64,000 nucleotides of DNA. It comes from Succinivibrio faecicola (GTDB taxonomy: Bacteria > Pseudomonadota > Gammaproteobacteria > Enterobacterales > Succinivibrionaceae). The notes under the pieces were generated by a model. That model searched no databases and had not been told where the DNA came from. It worked only from the letters and a program-made list of their open reading frames with translations. Positions 51,753-61,315 of this stretch are shown in pieces. The translations under genes and the position numbers were made by a program. Where the stretch lies: NCBI RefSeq assembly GCF_019448115.1, contig NZ_JAGFNY010000003.1, positions 1 through 64,000 of the forward strand, in the 5' to 3' direction. The number at the start of each line of letters is the position of its first letter. Position 1 is the stretch's first letter.

Positions 51753-53549
51753 ATGCAAATAATTGCCTCTACGCAGAATGAAAAATTGTTAAATCTTGCC
51801 ACTTCTGCCAGTGATAGAAATACTGACAGATCATCAGGTATGGATTTTTCATATCTTTTCAATCTAGCCAAGACTAGTGACTCAATAAATGCTTCTCCTG
51901 TAAAGCAGCAAAACAAAGCTACTCGTACTGATAGAAATACTCAGAGTCTTTATGGTGAGAATAAAAAAGATCTTTCTGTAATAAAAAAAGAAAACACAGT
52001 AACTTTCAAGCAAGGAAATATTGCAAGAAAGAGTAGTTCTTCTGAGACTTCATCTCGATATGAGAAGTTGGATCAGGATGTTTTAAATAAGAACAAATCT
52101 GATCCATTCAAAAATTTTAATGAATCTGATGAATGTAAAGAAATAAAAGAACAAGCAAAAATAATTTGTGAAGATGAGGTAAACAACGATGCTATTACTG
52201 ATCAAGAGAATAATCAGGCAGTACAGGGGCAGATACTAAACAACTATAAACTGCTTGAAACACCAAAAATATATGCAGATGTGCAGGCAGAATCAAGACC
52301 AATTACAGAAGAGGATATTGAACTTCTAGAGTCTTTAAAAAACGCAGAAAACATGAACCCTGATGAAATATCTGATCCTAAAACAGAATCCTTAACAGAT
52401 ATCTTTTTAAAGTCTACTTTAAAGATTAAAGAAGAGGACGAGGTTGATGAAGAGCAGACTGATGAAGAGACTGAAGAAAAAACAGCTGATACAGTTGCAG
52501 ACAACGCAAAGAAGCTTGCAATAAAGGATCCTTCATCAACTGATAAGACTTTAAAGTCACAGATAGCATCTATGCTAACTGAACTTAATGCTGAATCTGT
52601 TGAGGTCGTAGATAAAATTGATACAGCACAGAGTATCAATGACGATGAGTTTGGTGCAAAGACCTTTGAAGCAATTGAAGATTCAATTATAGCTTCAATG
52701 GAGCTTGAAGAGAATTCACACAACATCGAGAAAGAAGAGCTTCTCCCTGAAGAGAATGAGGTTAGCGAGTTTAAAAAGTCTCTTGATATATTAAAAGCTG
52801 CTGTAAAGGGAAGTGATTCAGAGACAGATGTAAGTGAAGAGTCTTTAGCATCAGATGAGTTTGCAAATCCTGATGAAAATACTGCTAACACTAAAGATGC
52901 TGACAGAAACACAATTGTCCTTCGTGATCAGAAGAATGCTGATTCATTAAAAGGCAGTAACGGATCTTCATCAAAGGATAGTGGTTCATCACTTGGTGGG
53001 AACCAGAATCATACATCTGCAAGCGCATTTATTAAGGAGATGAATGCAAAGAGTGCAACTACTCAGAGTACTCATTCATCATTCTCAACACTTTTAATGT
53101 CATCTAATCTAAAGCAAAATGCTCAGCAGATAACAGAATCCGTTATGAAGATGGCTGCAAAAAACCTAAAGAGCGTTAATATCCAGCTGTCTCCTGAAGG
53201 TATGGGTAAGCTCAAAATAAGCATTGATATGACAAAATCAGATGAGGTTGCATCTGTATCAATCAGTGCAAGCAATCAGGCAACAAAGCAGTTAGTCGAG
53301 CAGGGGCTTACCGATCTTAAAGAGAGACTGATGGCAAATGACATCAAGGCTGATCCTAGAGTTGAAGAGTACAGCGAGCAGGAGCAGTCAGGTCATCAAA
53401 AAGAGCAGTCAGAAAAAAATTCTGATGATCACAAAAAAGAGCACAATTTAGCTGACAATGACGAAAATATCGAGTTTATTGATGATAATCTCAGCTTTGA
53501 AAGTCTAATTAACTCACAAAATATAGACTTTATGAACAAATTTGCATAA
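51753..53549 (+). CDS. fliK: Flagellar hook-length control protein FliK
   Basis: This 598-residue protein has a long acidic, low-complexity N-terminal region (to about 440) and a conserved C-terminal substrate-switch domain, VNIQLSPEGMGKLKISIDM, a landmark near 470. A Q/E/K-rich tail follows. FliK measures hook length and triggers the export switch through FlhB. The weakly conserved N-terminal part is usual for the family. Position before fliL confirms the call. Confidence 0.88.
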   Translation: MQIIASTQNEKLLNLATSASDRNTDRSSGMDFSYLFNLAKTSDSINASPVKQQNKATRTDRNTQSLYGENKKDLSVIKKENTVTFKQGNIARKSSSSETSSRYEKLDQDVLNKNKSDPFKNFNESDECKEIKEQAKIICEDEVNNDAITDQENNQAVQGQILNNYKLLETPKIYADVQAESRPITEEDIELLESLKNAENMNPDEISDPKTESLTDIFLKSTLKIKEEDEVDEEQTDEETEEKTADTVADNAKKLAIKDPSSTDKTLKSQIASMLTELNAESVEVVDKIDTAQSINDDEFGAKTFEAIEDSIIASMELEENSHNIEKEELLPEENEVSEFKKSLDILKAAVKGSDSETDVSEESLASDEFANPDENTANTKDADRNTIVLRDQKNADSLKGSNGSSSKDSGSSLGGNQNHTSASAFIKEMNAKSATTQSTHSSFSTLLMSSNLKQNAQQITESVMKMAAKNLKSVNIQLSPEGMGKLKISIDMTKSDEVASVSISASNQATKQLVEQGLTDLKERLMANDIKADPRVEEYSEQEQSGHQKEQSEKNSDDHKKEHNLADNDENIEFIDDNLSFESLINSQNIDFMNKFA

Positions 53550-53608
53550 AAAATCAAATAATTATTTGATGCAATATGCCATAATAAAAGAAAAGCATGG
53601 AGAGTCCT

Positions 53609-54145
53609 ATGGCAGCGAATGAAAAAGATGATAACCTTGAAGAAGCAAAGCCAAGCAAAAAGAAGAAATTTTTAATGCTTATTCTGCTAGTTCTTCTACT
53701 GCTTGGTATATCAGCAGGTGGTCTTTTTGTTTATGAAAAATTCTTTAACGACAAAAATGAAGGCCCAACTCCAGAGGAGATTGCTGCTAAGAAGGCTAAA
53801 GAGGAGCTTGAGCAACGCCTTTTACAAAAAGAGATTTATGTTCCTTTAGGGGCTCCTTTTACTTATACTGTTAAAGGAGAGCGCCGAACCCATAACGGTC
53901 AGTTAGAACTTGTATTGGTTGTTATCGGTGAAGAAAACGAGGCCTTAGCTAAAAAGCATCTTGTACTTCTAAATTCAGTTGTGTTTGATAAGCTTTCAGC
54001 TCAGACTTATGAATCATTGCTTCTTCCTACAGGACGAAACAGACTGAAAAGAGAATTACTAGATGCAGTACGTGCACGTATGACTGAGGTTGCAAAAGCA
54101 CCAGTCGTAGAGCAGATACTGTTTACAAGCTTTGTTTTACAGTAA
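53609..54145 (+). CDS. fliL: Flagellar basal-body-associated protein FliL
   Basis: The 178-residue single-pass inner membrane protein supports stator function. A lysine-rich cytoplasmic start (KPSKKKK) precedes the membrane helix (FLMLILLVLLLLGISAGGLFV), and the periplasmic domain ends in VEQILFTSFVLQ, typical of FliL. I prefer ATG 53609 with GGAGAG 4 bases before it; ATG 53597 would add MESP and would itself overlap that site. Confidence 0.9.
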   Translation: MAANEKDDNLEEAKPSKKKKFLMLILLVLLLLGISAGGLFVYEKFFNDKNEGPTPEEIAAKKAKEELEQRLLQKEIYVPLGAPFTYTVKGERRTHNGQLELVLVVIGEENEALAKKHLVLLNSVVFDKLSAQTYESLLLPTGRNRLKRELLDAVRARMTEVAKAPVVEQILFTSFVLQ

Positions 54146-54158
54146 TGGAGCTTAATCT

Positions 54159-55205
54159 GTGACAGAATATTTAACACAGGATGAAATTGACGCCCTTCTG
54201 CATGGTGCAGATGATGTAGAGCCAGAAGTTCCCCAGGACACCTCGGGTATTAAATCCTTTGACTTTGGCTCTCAGGAACGTATTGTCCGTGGTCGTATGC
54301 CAACACTTGAGCTTGTTGACGAACGATTTGCAAGACATATGCGTATCAGTCTTTTCAACATGATGAGACATTCTGCTGAAGTTACCTGGACTGGCGTTAA
54401 TATGATGAAATTTGGTGAGTACGTACAGGGTCTGTATGTGCCTACCTCTTTGAACATGGTCCGTTTCAGACCATTGAAGGGTACAGCTTTAATTACTCTT
54501 GAATCAAAGCTTGTATTCATTATGGTGGAAAACTTCTTTGGTGGTGAAGGACGATTCAGAACCAAGATTGAAGGTCGTGAATTTACACCAACTGAAAGAC
54601 GTATTATTCAGAAACTTTTAAAGATGGTGTTTGCCGATTACAAGGAAGCCTGGGCTCCTGTAATGGACGTTGAGTTTGAGTACTTGGACTCTGAAGTTAA
54701 CCCATCTATGGCTAACATTGTAAGCCCATCAGAAGTTCTTGTTGTTAATCAGTTCCATATCGATCTTGATGGTGGTGGCGGTGATTTGCACATCTGCTTC
54801 CCATACTCAATGATTGAACCTATCAGAGAGCTTTTAGATGCTGGTGTTCAGTCAGATAAGGGTGATACCGATGTCCGCTGGAACAAAGCTCTGCGTGAAG
54901 AGGTTATGGATGTTAATGTTGATATGAGAGTAAAGCTTTTAGATACTCTTGTGTCACTAAGAGATATCATGAACTTTAAGGTCGGTGATGTTCTTAATGT
55001 TGAAATTCCGCCAAATCTATTAGTATATATTGAAGATCTGCCAAGCTATCATGCAAAGCTTGGCCAGGTCAAAGACAAGATGGCAATTAAAATCTCTGAG
55101 GTTCTAGAAAGACCTAAGAGTGTTAAGAATGATTTAAGCTTCATTAAAGGCAATAATATTTCTGTTGCGGATGATGATGATGTTGAAGAATTTGATGATG
55201 ATTAG
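54159..55205 (+). CDS. fliM: Flagellar motor switch protein FliM
   Basis: The 348-residue FliM binds CheY-P through its N-terminal LTQDEIDALLHG motif (residues 4-15), and forms the C-ring middle with the CheC-like domain (GGxG region near 130: FFGGEGRF) and the FliN-like C-terminal domain. The start is GTG 54159, preceded by GGAG. It starts 13 bases after fliL. Confidence 0.96.
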   Translation: MTEYLTQDEIDALLHGADDVEPEVPQDTSGIKSFDFGSQERIVRGRMPTLELVDERFARHMRISLFNMMRHSAEVTWTGVNMMKFGEYVQGLYVPTSLNMVRFRPLKGTALITLESKLVFIMVENFFGGEGRFRTKIEGREFTPTERRIIQKLLKMVFADYKEAWAPVMDVEFEYLDSEVNPSMANIVSPSEVLVVNQFHIDLDGGGGDLHICFPYSMIEPIRELLDAGVQSDKGDTDVRWNKALREEVMDVNVDMRVKLLDTLVSLRDIMNFKVGDVLNVEIPPNLLVYIEDLPSYHAKLGQVKDKMAIKISEVLERPKSVKNDLSFIKGNNISVADDDDVEEFDDD

Positions 55206-55216
55206 CAGGTAGTATT

Positions 55217-55618
55217 ATGTCAGATGATCAGAAATTAGCAGACGAGTGGGCAGCAGCCTTAGGCGCTCAGGAAGGGGCAGGTCAGATTGAAGGTGTTGCT
55301 GTAGAGCAGTTCGATGAGGACAGTTCTTCTGCAAAGGCTCCTTTATCTGTTGAAGAGAGAAAAAAGCTTGATTCAATTCTTGATATTCCTGTAACCATTA
55401 CTATGGAAGTTGGCCATGCAAAGATTTCTATTAGAAATTTACTGCAGTTAAACCAGGGCTCTGTAATTGAGCTTGAAAGATTAGCTGGTGAACCATTAGA
55501 TGTTCTGGTTAACGGTACTCTAATCGCTCATGGTGAAGTGGTTGTTGTTAACGACAAGTTCGGTATCCGTTTAACAGACGTTATCTCACAGGTCGAAAGA
55601 ATCAAGAAGTTGCAGTAA
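55217..55618 (+). CDS. fliN: Flagellar motor switch protein FliN
   Basis: The 133-residue FliN has an acidic N-terminal extension and the C-terminal SpoA domain: ILDIPVTITMEVG, LLQLNQGSVIELE and VNDKFGIRLTDVIS. It completes the C ring, and helps CheY-P and FliH docking. It starts 11 bases after fliM. Confidence 0.96.
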   Translation: MSDDQKLADEWAAALGAQEGAGQIEGVAVEQFDEDSSSAKAPLSVEERKKLDSILDIPVTITMEVGHAKISIRNLLQLNQGSVIELERLAGEPLDVLVNGTLIAHGEVVVVNDKFGIRLTDVISQVERIKKLQ

Positions 55619-55620
55619 TT

Positions 55621-56028
55621 ATGAGAAGAATTATAAGCATTGCACTAATGCTTGTGTCAGCATCTGTTTATGCTGATGAAACTGCAACAAACAGGGGGCT
55701 AGTTTCATCAGCTAATATCGTTTCATGGATTACATCTACCTTTGTAATCCTTTTTATTATCCTGATATTGGCTTATCTTCTGAAAAAGACACGTTTTGGT
55801 CGAATTAATACTGGTGATCTCAGAATTGAAAATCAGCTTTTTTTAGGCCCAAAACAAAAGATTATGGTGGTAAATGCCTATGGAAGAAAAGTGCTGTTAG
55901 GCGTTACAGTCAATCAGATAAATTATCTTACAGATCTGGATACAAACAAGTCTGATTTTGAGTCTCTTTTAAAAGGATCTGCACAGATAAACGATAAGCC
56001 TCAAGAGAGTAGCGATGATACTGAGTAA
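55621..56028 (+). CDS. fliO: Flagellar protein FliO
   Basis: The 135-residue membrane protein has a signal-like N-terminus ([18 protein letters not shown]), a membrane helix at about 33-52 and a small cytoplasmic domain with [20 protein letters not shown], the family core. FliO helps assemble the FliP ring of the export gate. It starts 2 bases after fliN and overlaps fliP by 14 bases. Confidence 0.9.
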   Translation: MRRIISIALMLVSASVYADETATNRGLVSSANIVSWITSTFVILFIILILAYLLKKTRFGRINTGDLRIENQLFLGPKQKIMVVNAYGRKVLLGVTVNQINYLTDLDTNKSDFESLLKGSAQINDKPQESSDDTE

Positions 56029-56857
56029 AGAAAACTATATGGGCAATACAAAAGCCATCATCAAAAGGTTAGCTTCATTAAAGAAAACTTTCTTTGTAAG
56101 CCTTTGTCTTACAGTTTTCTTTGGCTCAATACTTTGCTTTTCTCAAAGCGCTTATGCAGAGAATACTCTTGATATATCAGCTTTTACTGTAAAGACAAAT
56201 CCTGATGGTACTCAGGATTACTCATTGTCATTGCAGGTTGTCATCCTGATGACGCTTCTGTCCTTTCTACCATCAATACTTGTGATGATGACGTCTTTTA
56301 CAAGAATTATTATTGTTCTCTCTATTTTAAGACAGGCTATCGGTCTTCAGACAGCCCCATCAAACCAGGTGCTGGTAGGTATCTCTCTTTTCCTGACACT
56401 TTTTGTCATGACACCTGTTTTTGACGATATCTATACCCAGGCTATAGAGCCTTATATGCAGGAGAAAATTCAGGCTAGAGAAGCTTTGCAGATAGGTCAG
56501 AAACCAATACACAAGTTCATGATAAATCAGACAAGAATGTCCGATCTGAGCGCATTTAGTGAATTTGCCAATATAAAAATTGATAAGCTTGAAGATGTAC
56601 CAATGAGAGTACTTATTCCTGCTTTCGTGGTAAGTGAACTTAAGACAGCCTTCCAGATTGGTTTTATGCTGTTCTTGCCATTTTTGATTATCGATCTTGT
56701 TGTAGCTTCCATTCTTATGGCCATGGGTATGATGATGCTCTCGCCTATGCTCGTATCGTTGCCATTCAAGCTTATGCTGTTTGTTCTTGTAGATGGCTGG
56801 GCTCTTATTATGGGAACGCTCATGAGTAGTTTTGGTCTTGGAACGGCCGGAGGGTAG
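56015..56857 (+). CDS. fliP: Flagellar export protein FliP
   Basis: The 280-residue FliP is the core of the export gate. It has a signal peptide ending near AYAENT (about residue 48), then four membrane segments with [19 protein letters not shown] and the C-terminal [21 protein letters not shown] as landmarks. ATG 56015 gives 8 residues before MGNTKAI; ATG 56039 is a possible alternative start that keeps the signal peptide. It overlaps the end of fliO. Confidence 0.95.
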   Translation: MILSKENYMGNTKAIIKRLASLKKTFFVSLCLTVFFGSILCFSQSAYAENTLDISAFTVKTNPDGTQDYSLSLQVVILMTLLSFLPSILVMMTSFTRIIIVLSILRQAIGLQTAPSNQVLVGISLFLTLFVMTPVFDDIYTQAIEPYMQEKIQAREALQIGQKPIHKFMINQTRMSDLSAFSEFANIKIDKLEDVPMRVLIPAFVVSELKTAFQIGFMLFLPFLIIDLVVASILMAMGMMMLSPMLVSLPFKLMLFVLVDGWALIMGTLMSSFGLGTAGG

Positions 56858-56859
56858 AG

Positions 56860-57129
56860 ATGGAACCAGAGATTTTTGTTGATATCGTCCGTCAGGCATT
56901 AGGCCTTGTTGCTATTCTTGTAAGTGCCAGTATTGTCCCTTCACTTGTGGTTGGTCTTTGTGTATCTATTTTCCAGGCTGCAACCTCAATCAATGAACAG
57001 ACATTATCCTTTCTTCCAAGATTGCTTGTGACTGTTGGCGCTCTGATGTTCGGATCACACTGGGGTCTTGAAAAGCTGATGTCTTTTTTCAGATCCATTA
57101 TTGATATGATACCTCAGGTTATCAGCTGA
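56860..57129 (+). CDS. fliQ: Flagellar export protein FliQ
   Basis: The 89-residue protein has two hydrophobic segments (about 15-38 and 50-72) and QALGLVAILVSASIVPSLVVGL, a landmark of FliQ. It stands 2 bases after fliP, and its stop overlaps the ATG of fliR by one base. FliQ wraps the FliP-FliR pore. Confidence 0.94.
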   Translation: MEPEIFVDIVRQALGLVAILVSASIVPSLVVGLCVSIFQAATSINEQTLSFLPRLLVTVGALMFGSHWGLEKLMSFFRSIIDMIPQVIS

Positions 57130-57923
57130 TGAATTTTCTTGAGCCTATAACTTTAGCTGCAGTAGCCCAGATTGTGTGGCCACTTTGCAGAATAAGTGCT
57201 TTTTTAGCCACTATGATGGTTATCTCTGGAAATTCCTTTCCTATGATGACTAGAGCTCTTTTATCATTAGCTGTTACAGTCTGTTTTCTTCCATCAATTC
57301 CAAATCTTCCTGCAGATGCAGCCCCGTTTTCAGCTCCAGGAATTCTTACGACAATAAAAGAAGTCCTTATAGGCCTTTGTATGGGACTTGCAACTTTGCT
57401 AATTTCTCAGGCTTTTATTGTTGCAGGTCAGACCATTGCAATGCAGACAGGTTTAGGTTTTGCCTCCCTTATCGATCCTGTATCAGGTACAAATACAGCT
57501 GTAGTAGGTCAGTTTTTTACAGTTCTTTGTACACTGGTATTTTTCAGTGTTAACGGTCATCTTATTTTCTTCAGGCTTCTTTTATTAAGCTTTGAAGTTT
57601 TACCAATAGGAAGTTTTCTTCCAGCTCAGGGGCTAAACGAATTTTTATTTTTCTTTGGCTCAATGTTTACAGCAGGTCTTGCGATGGCTTTAACTGCTGT
57701 ATGCACCATGTTGGTTGTTAATTTTACATTAGGTGTTATGACAAAGGCAGCACCTCAGCTAAATGTCTTTTCTTTAGGTTTTGCAATTTCAATGGTTGTT
57801 GGTATGTTCGTTCTTATCTTCTCATTAAATGCATTTATGAGTAATTTTACGAACAACTTTAATGACGTGTTTGATGCAACCTGTGCCCTGATAGGCACAA
57901 GCTGCGATGGAGTATTAAGATAG
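57129..57923 (+). CDS. fliR: Flagellar export protein FliR
   Basis: The 264-residue integral membrane protein has about six hydrophobic segments and GLGFASLIDPVSGTNTAVVGQF, the FliR core. It completes the export pore. In Pseudomonas, Vibrio and Aeromonas flhB follows directly; here the next gene is ppnN on the opposite strand, one base away, so the operon ends at fliR. Confidence 0.93.
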   Translation: MNFLEPITLAAVAQIVWPLCRISAFLATMMVISGNSFPMMTRALLSLAVTVCFLPSIPNLPADAAPFSAPGILTTIKEVLIGLCMGLATLLISQAFIVAGQTIAMQTGLGFASLIDPVSGTNTAVVGQFFTVLCTLVFFSVNGHLIFFRLLLLSFEVLPIGSFLPAQGLNEFLFFFGSMFTAGLAMALTAVCTMLVVNFTLGVMTKAAPQLNVFSLGFAISMVVGMFVLIFSLNAFMSNFTNNFNDVFDATCALIGTSCDGVLR

Positions 57924-57924
57924 G

Positions 57925-59295
57925 CTATTCAAAGGTATAGCAAGGCTTGTATTCTTTTTGTGACAGTAAAATACGATGCTGCTTTATGAAATTCTCAAGA
58001 AGTTTTCCAAGCTCATCGATAATCATCTTGTCACCATGAAGAACAAAAGGTCCGTTCTTCTTGACTGCCTGAATACCATAATCTTTAACATTACCTGCAA
58101 CAATGCCAGAAAATGCACTTCTTAAGTTTGCTGCAAGTTTCCACTCTTCCTGTTCTTTTGTAAGATTTAAAGATGACATGAATTCATGAGTTACAGTATT
58201 TGCTATCTGAAGTTCATAAGGAATTTTCATAGTCCAGTTAAAGCAGTAAGAATCATGTGTAATGGTTCTATGATCAAATACTGATTCATTGTTCTTTTTA
58301 ACCTTGTTTGCCACAGCTACAGGATCATCGATAATCAGATCGTAGTATCTTGTAATTTCCTTGCCAAAACATGTGATGAGAAAATCTTCAAGTGCTTTGA
58401 AATATTCTTCACTTTGTTTGTTACCTGTGAGAATTAAAGGTATGAAATTATGTTTATTCTCAGGATGTAACTTTATAGAAAGAATATATAAAAGCTCTTC
58501 AGCTGTACCTGGTCCACCAGGGAAGATAATAAGAGTATGACCAAGACGCACAAATGCTTCAAGTCTCTTTTCAATGTCAGGCAGAATAATAAGATCATCT
58601 ACCATTGTATTTGGCGGTTCAGCTGCAATAATGGATGGCTCTGTAAGACCAATTAGTCTGCATTTTTCCTGAGCGCATTGTTGAGAATATCCCTGCAGTG
58701 ATCCTTTCATTGGAGCTTCCATTACACCAGGTCCGCATCCTGTGCAGATATCGATATAACGAAGTCCCATTTCAAAGCCTACTTTGTATGCATAATCATA
58801 TTCTTCCTTACAGATAGAATGACCACCCCAGCACACAGCAATGTTTGGTTTTGCACCAGCCTTTAAAACCTGTGCATTTCTTAAAATAATAAAAATAAGA
58901 TGGGTTATATAATCAGATTCATCATCAAACTGGCTTTTTACAGACGCATTGAGCAATGATGAAAGATTTGTTAACTGAATAATATCTCTTAAAACTGAAT
59001 ACAGATGATTTCTTAATTTTTTTATTACAATTCCATCAACAATTGCACTTTCAGGAGGATTAACAAGCTCTAGCTTTAAACCTCTTTCATTTCTAATGAT
59101 GTTAATTTCAAAATCTTTTGAGTTTTCAAGCAGATCGGCTGAATTATCAGTGATATTACCTGAATTTAAAACTGCAAGTGAACAGTTTCTGTATAGTTCA
59201 TAAAGCTCTCCTTTTCCTGATAAAGAAATAGCGTCAGCTTCATTTTTTGTTAAAAGTGCCATTGAACCAACTGGCCATACATCAACTACACTCAT
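57925..59295 (-). CDS. ppnN: Nucleotide 5'-monophosphate nucleosidase PpnN (LOG family)
   Basis: The 456-residue protein matches PpnN/YgdH in length. It has an N-terminal regulatory domain, the LOG nucleosidase core with CTGCGPGVMEAPMKG and the signature FPGGPGTAEELLY, and a C-terminal domain. PpnN hydrolyses purine and pyrimidine monophosphates to ribose-5-phosphate and base and is known to respond to (p)ppGpp. It lies convergent to fliR and appears monocistronic. Confidence 0.93.
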   Translation of the reverse strand: MSVVDVWPVGSMALLTKNEADAISLSGKGELYELYRNCSLAVLNSGNITDNSADLLENSKDFEINIIRNERGLKLELVNPPESAIVDGIVIKKLRNHLYSVLRDIIQLTNLSSLLNASVKSQFDDESDYITHLIFIILRNAQVLKAGAKPNIAVCWGGHSICKEEYDYAYKVGFEMGLRYIDICTGCGPGVMEAPMKGSLQGYSQQCAQEKCRLIGLTEPSIIAAEPPNTMVDDLIILPDIEKRLEAFVRLGHTLIIFPGGPGTAEELLYILSIKLHPENKHNFIPLILTGNKQSEEYFKALEDFLITCFGKEITRYYDLIIDDPVAVANKVKKNNESVFDHRTITHDSYCFNWTMKIPYELQIANTVTHEFMSSLNLTKEQEEWKLAANLRSAFSGIVAGNVKDYGIQAVKKNGPFVLHGDKMIIDELGKLLENFIKQHRILLSQKEYKPCYTFE

Positions 59296-59403
59296 AAAAA
59301 TCCTTTATTATCAAATACATTTCTTTTTACAGTATAGATAAGAATTGTTAAGAATGTTATGTTCTATGTTAAGAAAATGCTATTAATTCAATATTAAATT
59401 TTT

Positions 59404-59431
59404 TTGAAACTAAATGCTTTTAAGCTAAAAT
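59404..59431 (+). promoter_or_regulatory. Promoter of the second DUF1703 gene
   Basis: TTGAAA (59404-59409), 16 bases, TAAAAT (59426-59431), with the same spacing and distance to the start as in the paralogue at 34.2 kb. The spacers both end in AGC. Confidence 0.65.
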
Positions 59432-59463
59432 ATAGAAAGTAAACAAAAATACGGATAAAGACT

Positions 59464-61269
59464 ATGAGTGATAAATGCTTTAAACAACTGCCTATAGGAA
59501 ATGAGAATTTTGCTTATATCATTCAAAATGGTGGTTATTATATTGATAAGACCTCCTATATAAAAAAAGTATTTACCAATCTCTCTCCAGTGATCCTTTT
59601 CACAAGACCAAGACGTTTTGGAAAAACTCTATTAATGGATATGTTCAAATCCTTTTTAAGAGTTGCACCAGATGGATCTTCAAACAGAGAGTATAAAGAA
59701 AAACTCTTTGATGGTCTTGAGATTCTAAATGATAAAGAATTTACAGATAAATACCTAGGACAGTTTCCTGTTATTTCTATTACACTTAAAAACGTATATG
59801 GTGATACATTCACAGAAGCTTATGAAGCTTTTGCCTATGTGATATCTAATTTATCTAGTGAATTTGATTTTTTACATGAAAGTAATAAGCTATTAGATTC
59901 AGAAAAAGAATCATTAAGAATACTACAGAATGTTAATCAGTTACGTTCATTAAATAATAGCTTTTATATAAAAAACTTTTTAGAATTCTTATCAAACTGT
60001 CTTTATAAACACTATTCAAAAAAAGTCATTATCCTGATTGATGAATATGATGTACCTTTAGCAAAGGCTTCTGAAAAAGGTTACCACGATAAGATGGTGA
60101 CTTTGATGACTTCATTTTTTAATGTAATGAAAAATAATTTTTATGCAAATGAAAAAGCAGATTTGCCTATAGAAAAGATAGTACTCACTGGCTGTTTAAA
60201 GGTAGCAAAGAACAGTATTTTTACAGGTGTAAACAATCTTTATGTGAATACAATTCTGTCTGAAAGTCCATCATTTGATTCAATGATAGGCTTTACAAAA
60301 GATGAGACTGTAAAGATATTAAAGGACTATGAACTTGATGATTACTTTCCTTTTGTAAAAGAGAATTATGATGGCTACAGATTCAATAAAAAGGAAATGT
60401 TCTGTCCATGGGTTTTAGTCTCTTTTATTAAAGATGCCATAGAAAAGAAATCACAGAATATCAAGGTAAATGCACCAAACTACTGGATAAACTCAACCTC
60501 AAGTAATGCATTATTGTCATATGTTGGATATCTTACAGATGAAGATAATGAGAATATGCAAAAGCTTATGGATGGTGAGTGTATAGAGACAACCATCAAT
60601 GATTCAATGAACCATGATGATTTATCGATGCACAAAGCTGAGGATTTCTACACATTATTACTTTTTACAGGATATCTTACAGTAGATAGCTACAGAACAG
60701 AGAATATTGCTGGAGAAGATAAGACCATCTATTCACTAAAGATACCAAATAAAGAAATCAGAAAATGCTTTATACAAAATATCAATGCTCACTTTGATGC
60801 AGTAGTAAATCAAGGAGAGAATAAGGCAAAGCTTATTGCAAACGAATTGTTCGAAGGTGAATGTGAAAGTGCATCAGAAAATATCTCTGACCTTCTTAGC
60901 TCCTATGTATCTATAAGAGACTTTGCAACAAAGGCAAAACCTGAGAACTTCTATCATGGATTCTTATCAGGAGTATTTACAAACTGTTCTAACTTCATAA
61001 CTGACTTTAAATCAAACAGTGAATTAGGTGATGGCTATGCTGATTTAATATTCATGGATAAAAGAAGGAAGAAAGTAGTTATCCTTGAGATTAAAGTATC
61101 AAAAAGCGATGATGATTTTGAACAGGACACAAATGATGCTCTTTTACAGATAGAAAAGAAAAAGTATTACGAGCCATTTGTAAGAAAAGTTACCATAAAT
61201 ACTATCTATTGTTACGGCATAAGCTTCTATAATAAGCAGTGCTATATTGCAGGTAAAAAAATAAAGTAA
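59464..61269 (+). CDS. AAA-ATPase-like/PD-(D/E)XK protein (DUF1703 family), copy 2
   Basis: The 601-residue protein is closely similar to the product of 34234-36036 along its whole length, including FTRPRRFGKTLLMDM, LIDEYDVPLAKA, LTGCLKVAKNSIFTGVNN and the C-terminal DGYADLIF ... VILEIKVS nuclease-like core. Divergence is greatest at about 125-165 and at the extreme ends. Function unknown. It lies between ppnN and queF with its own promoter and terminator. Confidence 0.85.
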   Translation: MSDKCFKQLPIGNENFAYIIQNGGYYIDKTSYIKKVFTNLSPVILFTRPRRFGKTLLMDMFKSFLRVAPDGSSNREYKEKLFDGLEILNDKEFTDKYLGQFPVISITLKNVYGDTFTEAYEAFAYVISNLSSEFDFLHESNKLLDSEKESLRILQNVNQLRSLNNSFYIKNFLEFLSNCLYKHYSKKVIILIDEYDVPLAKASEKGYHDKMVTLMTSFFNVMKNNFYANEKADLPIEKIVLTGCLKVAKNSIFTGVNNLYVNTILSESPSFDSMIGFTKDETVKILKDYELDDYFPFVKENYDGYRFNKKEMFCPWVLVSFIKDAIEKKSQNIKVNAPNYWINSTSSNALLSYVGYLTDEDNENMQKLMDGECIETTINDSMNHDDLSMHKAEDFYTLLLFTGYLTVDSYRTENIAGEDKTIYSLKIPNKEIRKCFIQNINAHFDAVVNQGENKAKLIANELFEGECESASENISDLLSSYVSIRDFATKAKPENFYHGFLSGVFTNCSNFITDFKSNSELGDGYADLIFMDKRRKKVVILEIKVSKSDDDFEQDTNDALLQIEKKKYYEPFVRKVTINTIYCYGISFYNKQCYIAGKKIK

Positions 61270-61280
61270 AAGTGAAGATA

Positions 61281-61304
61281 TTAAGGTGCAATGCTGCACC
61301 TTAA
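61281..61304. terminator. Perfect hairpin between converging genes
   Basis: TTAAGGTGCA (61281-61290), 4-base loop, TGCACCTTAA (61295-61304). It serves the DUF1703 gene and queF, which converge here. Confidence 0.75.
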
Positions 61305-61315
61305 TAGTGTATGTT

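Noticed and set aside
52244-52912. Open frame of 222 codons on the minus strand
   Set aside because: It lies antisense to fliK within a low-complexity acidic region (S/D/E codons read backwards give S/F/L-rich frames). No start context or homology.
56360-56899. Open frame of 179 codons on the minus strand
   Set aside because: Antisense to fliP/fliQ; rich in H, N and K without domain features.
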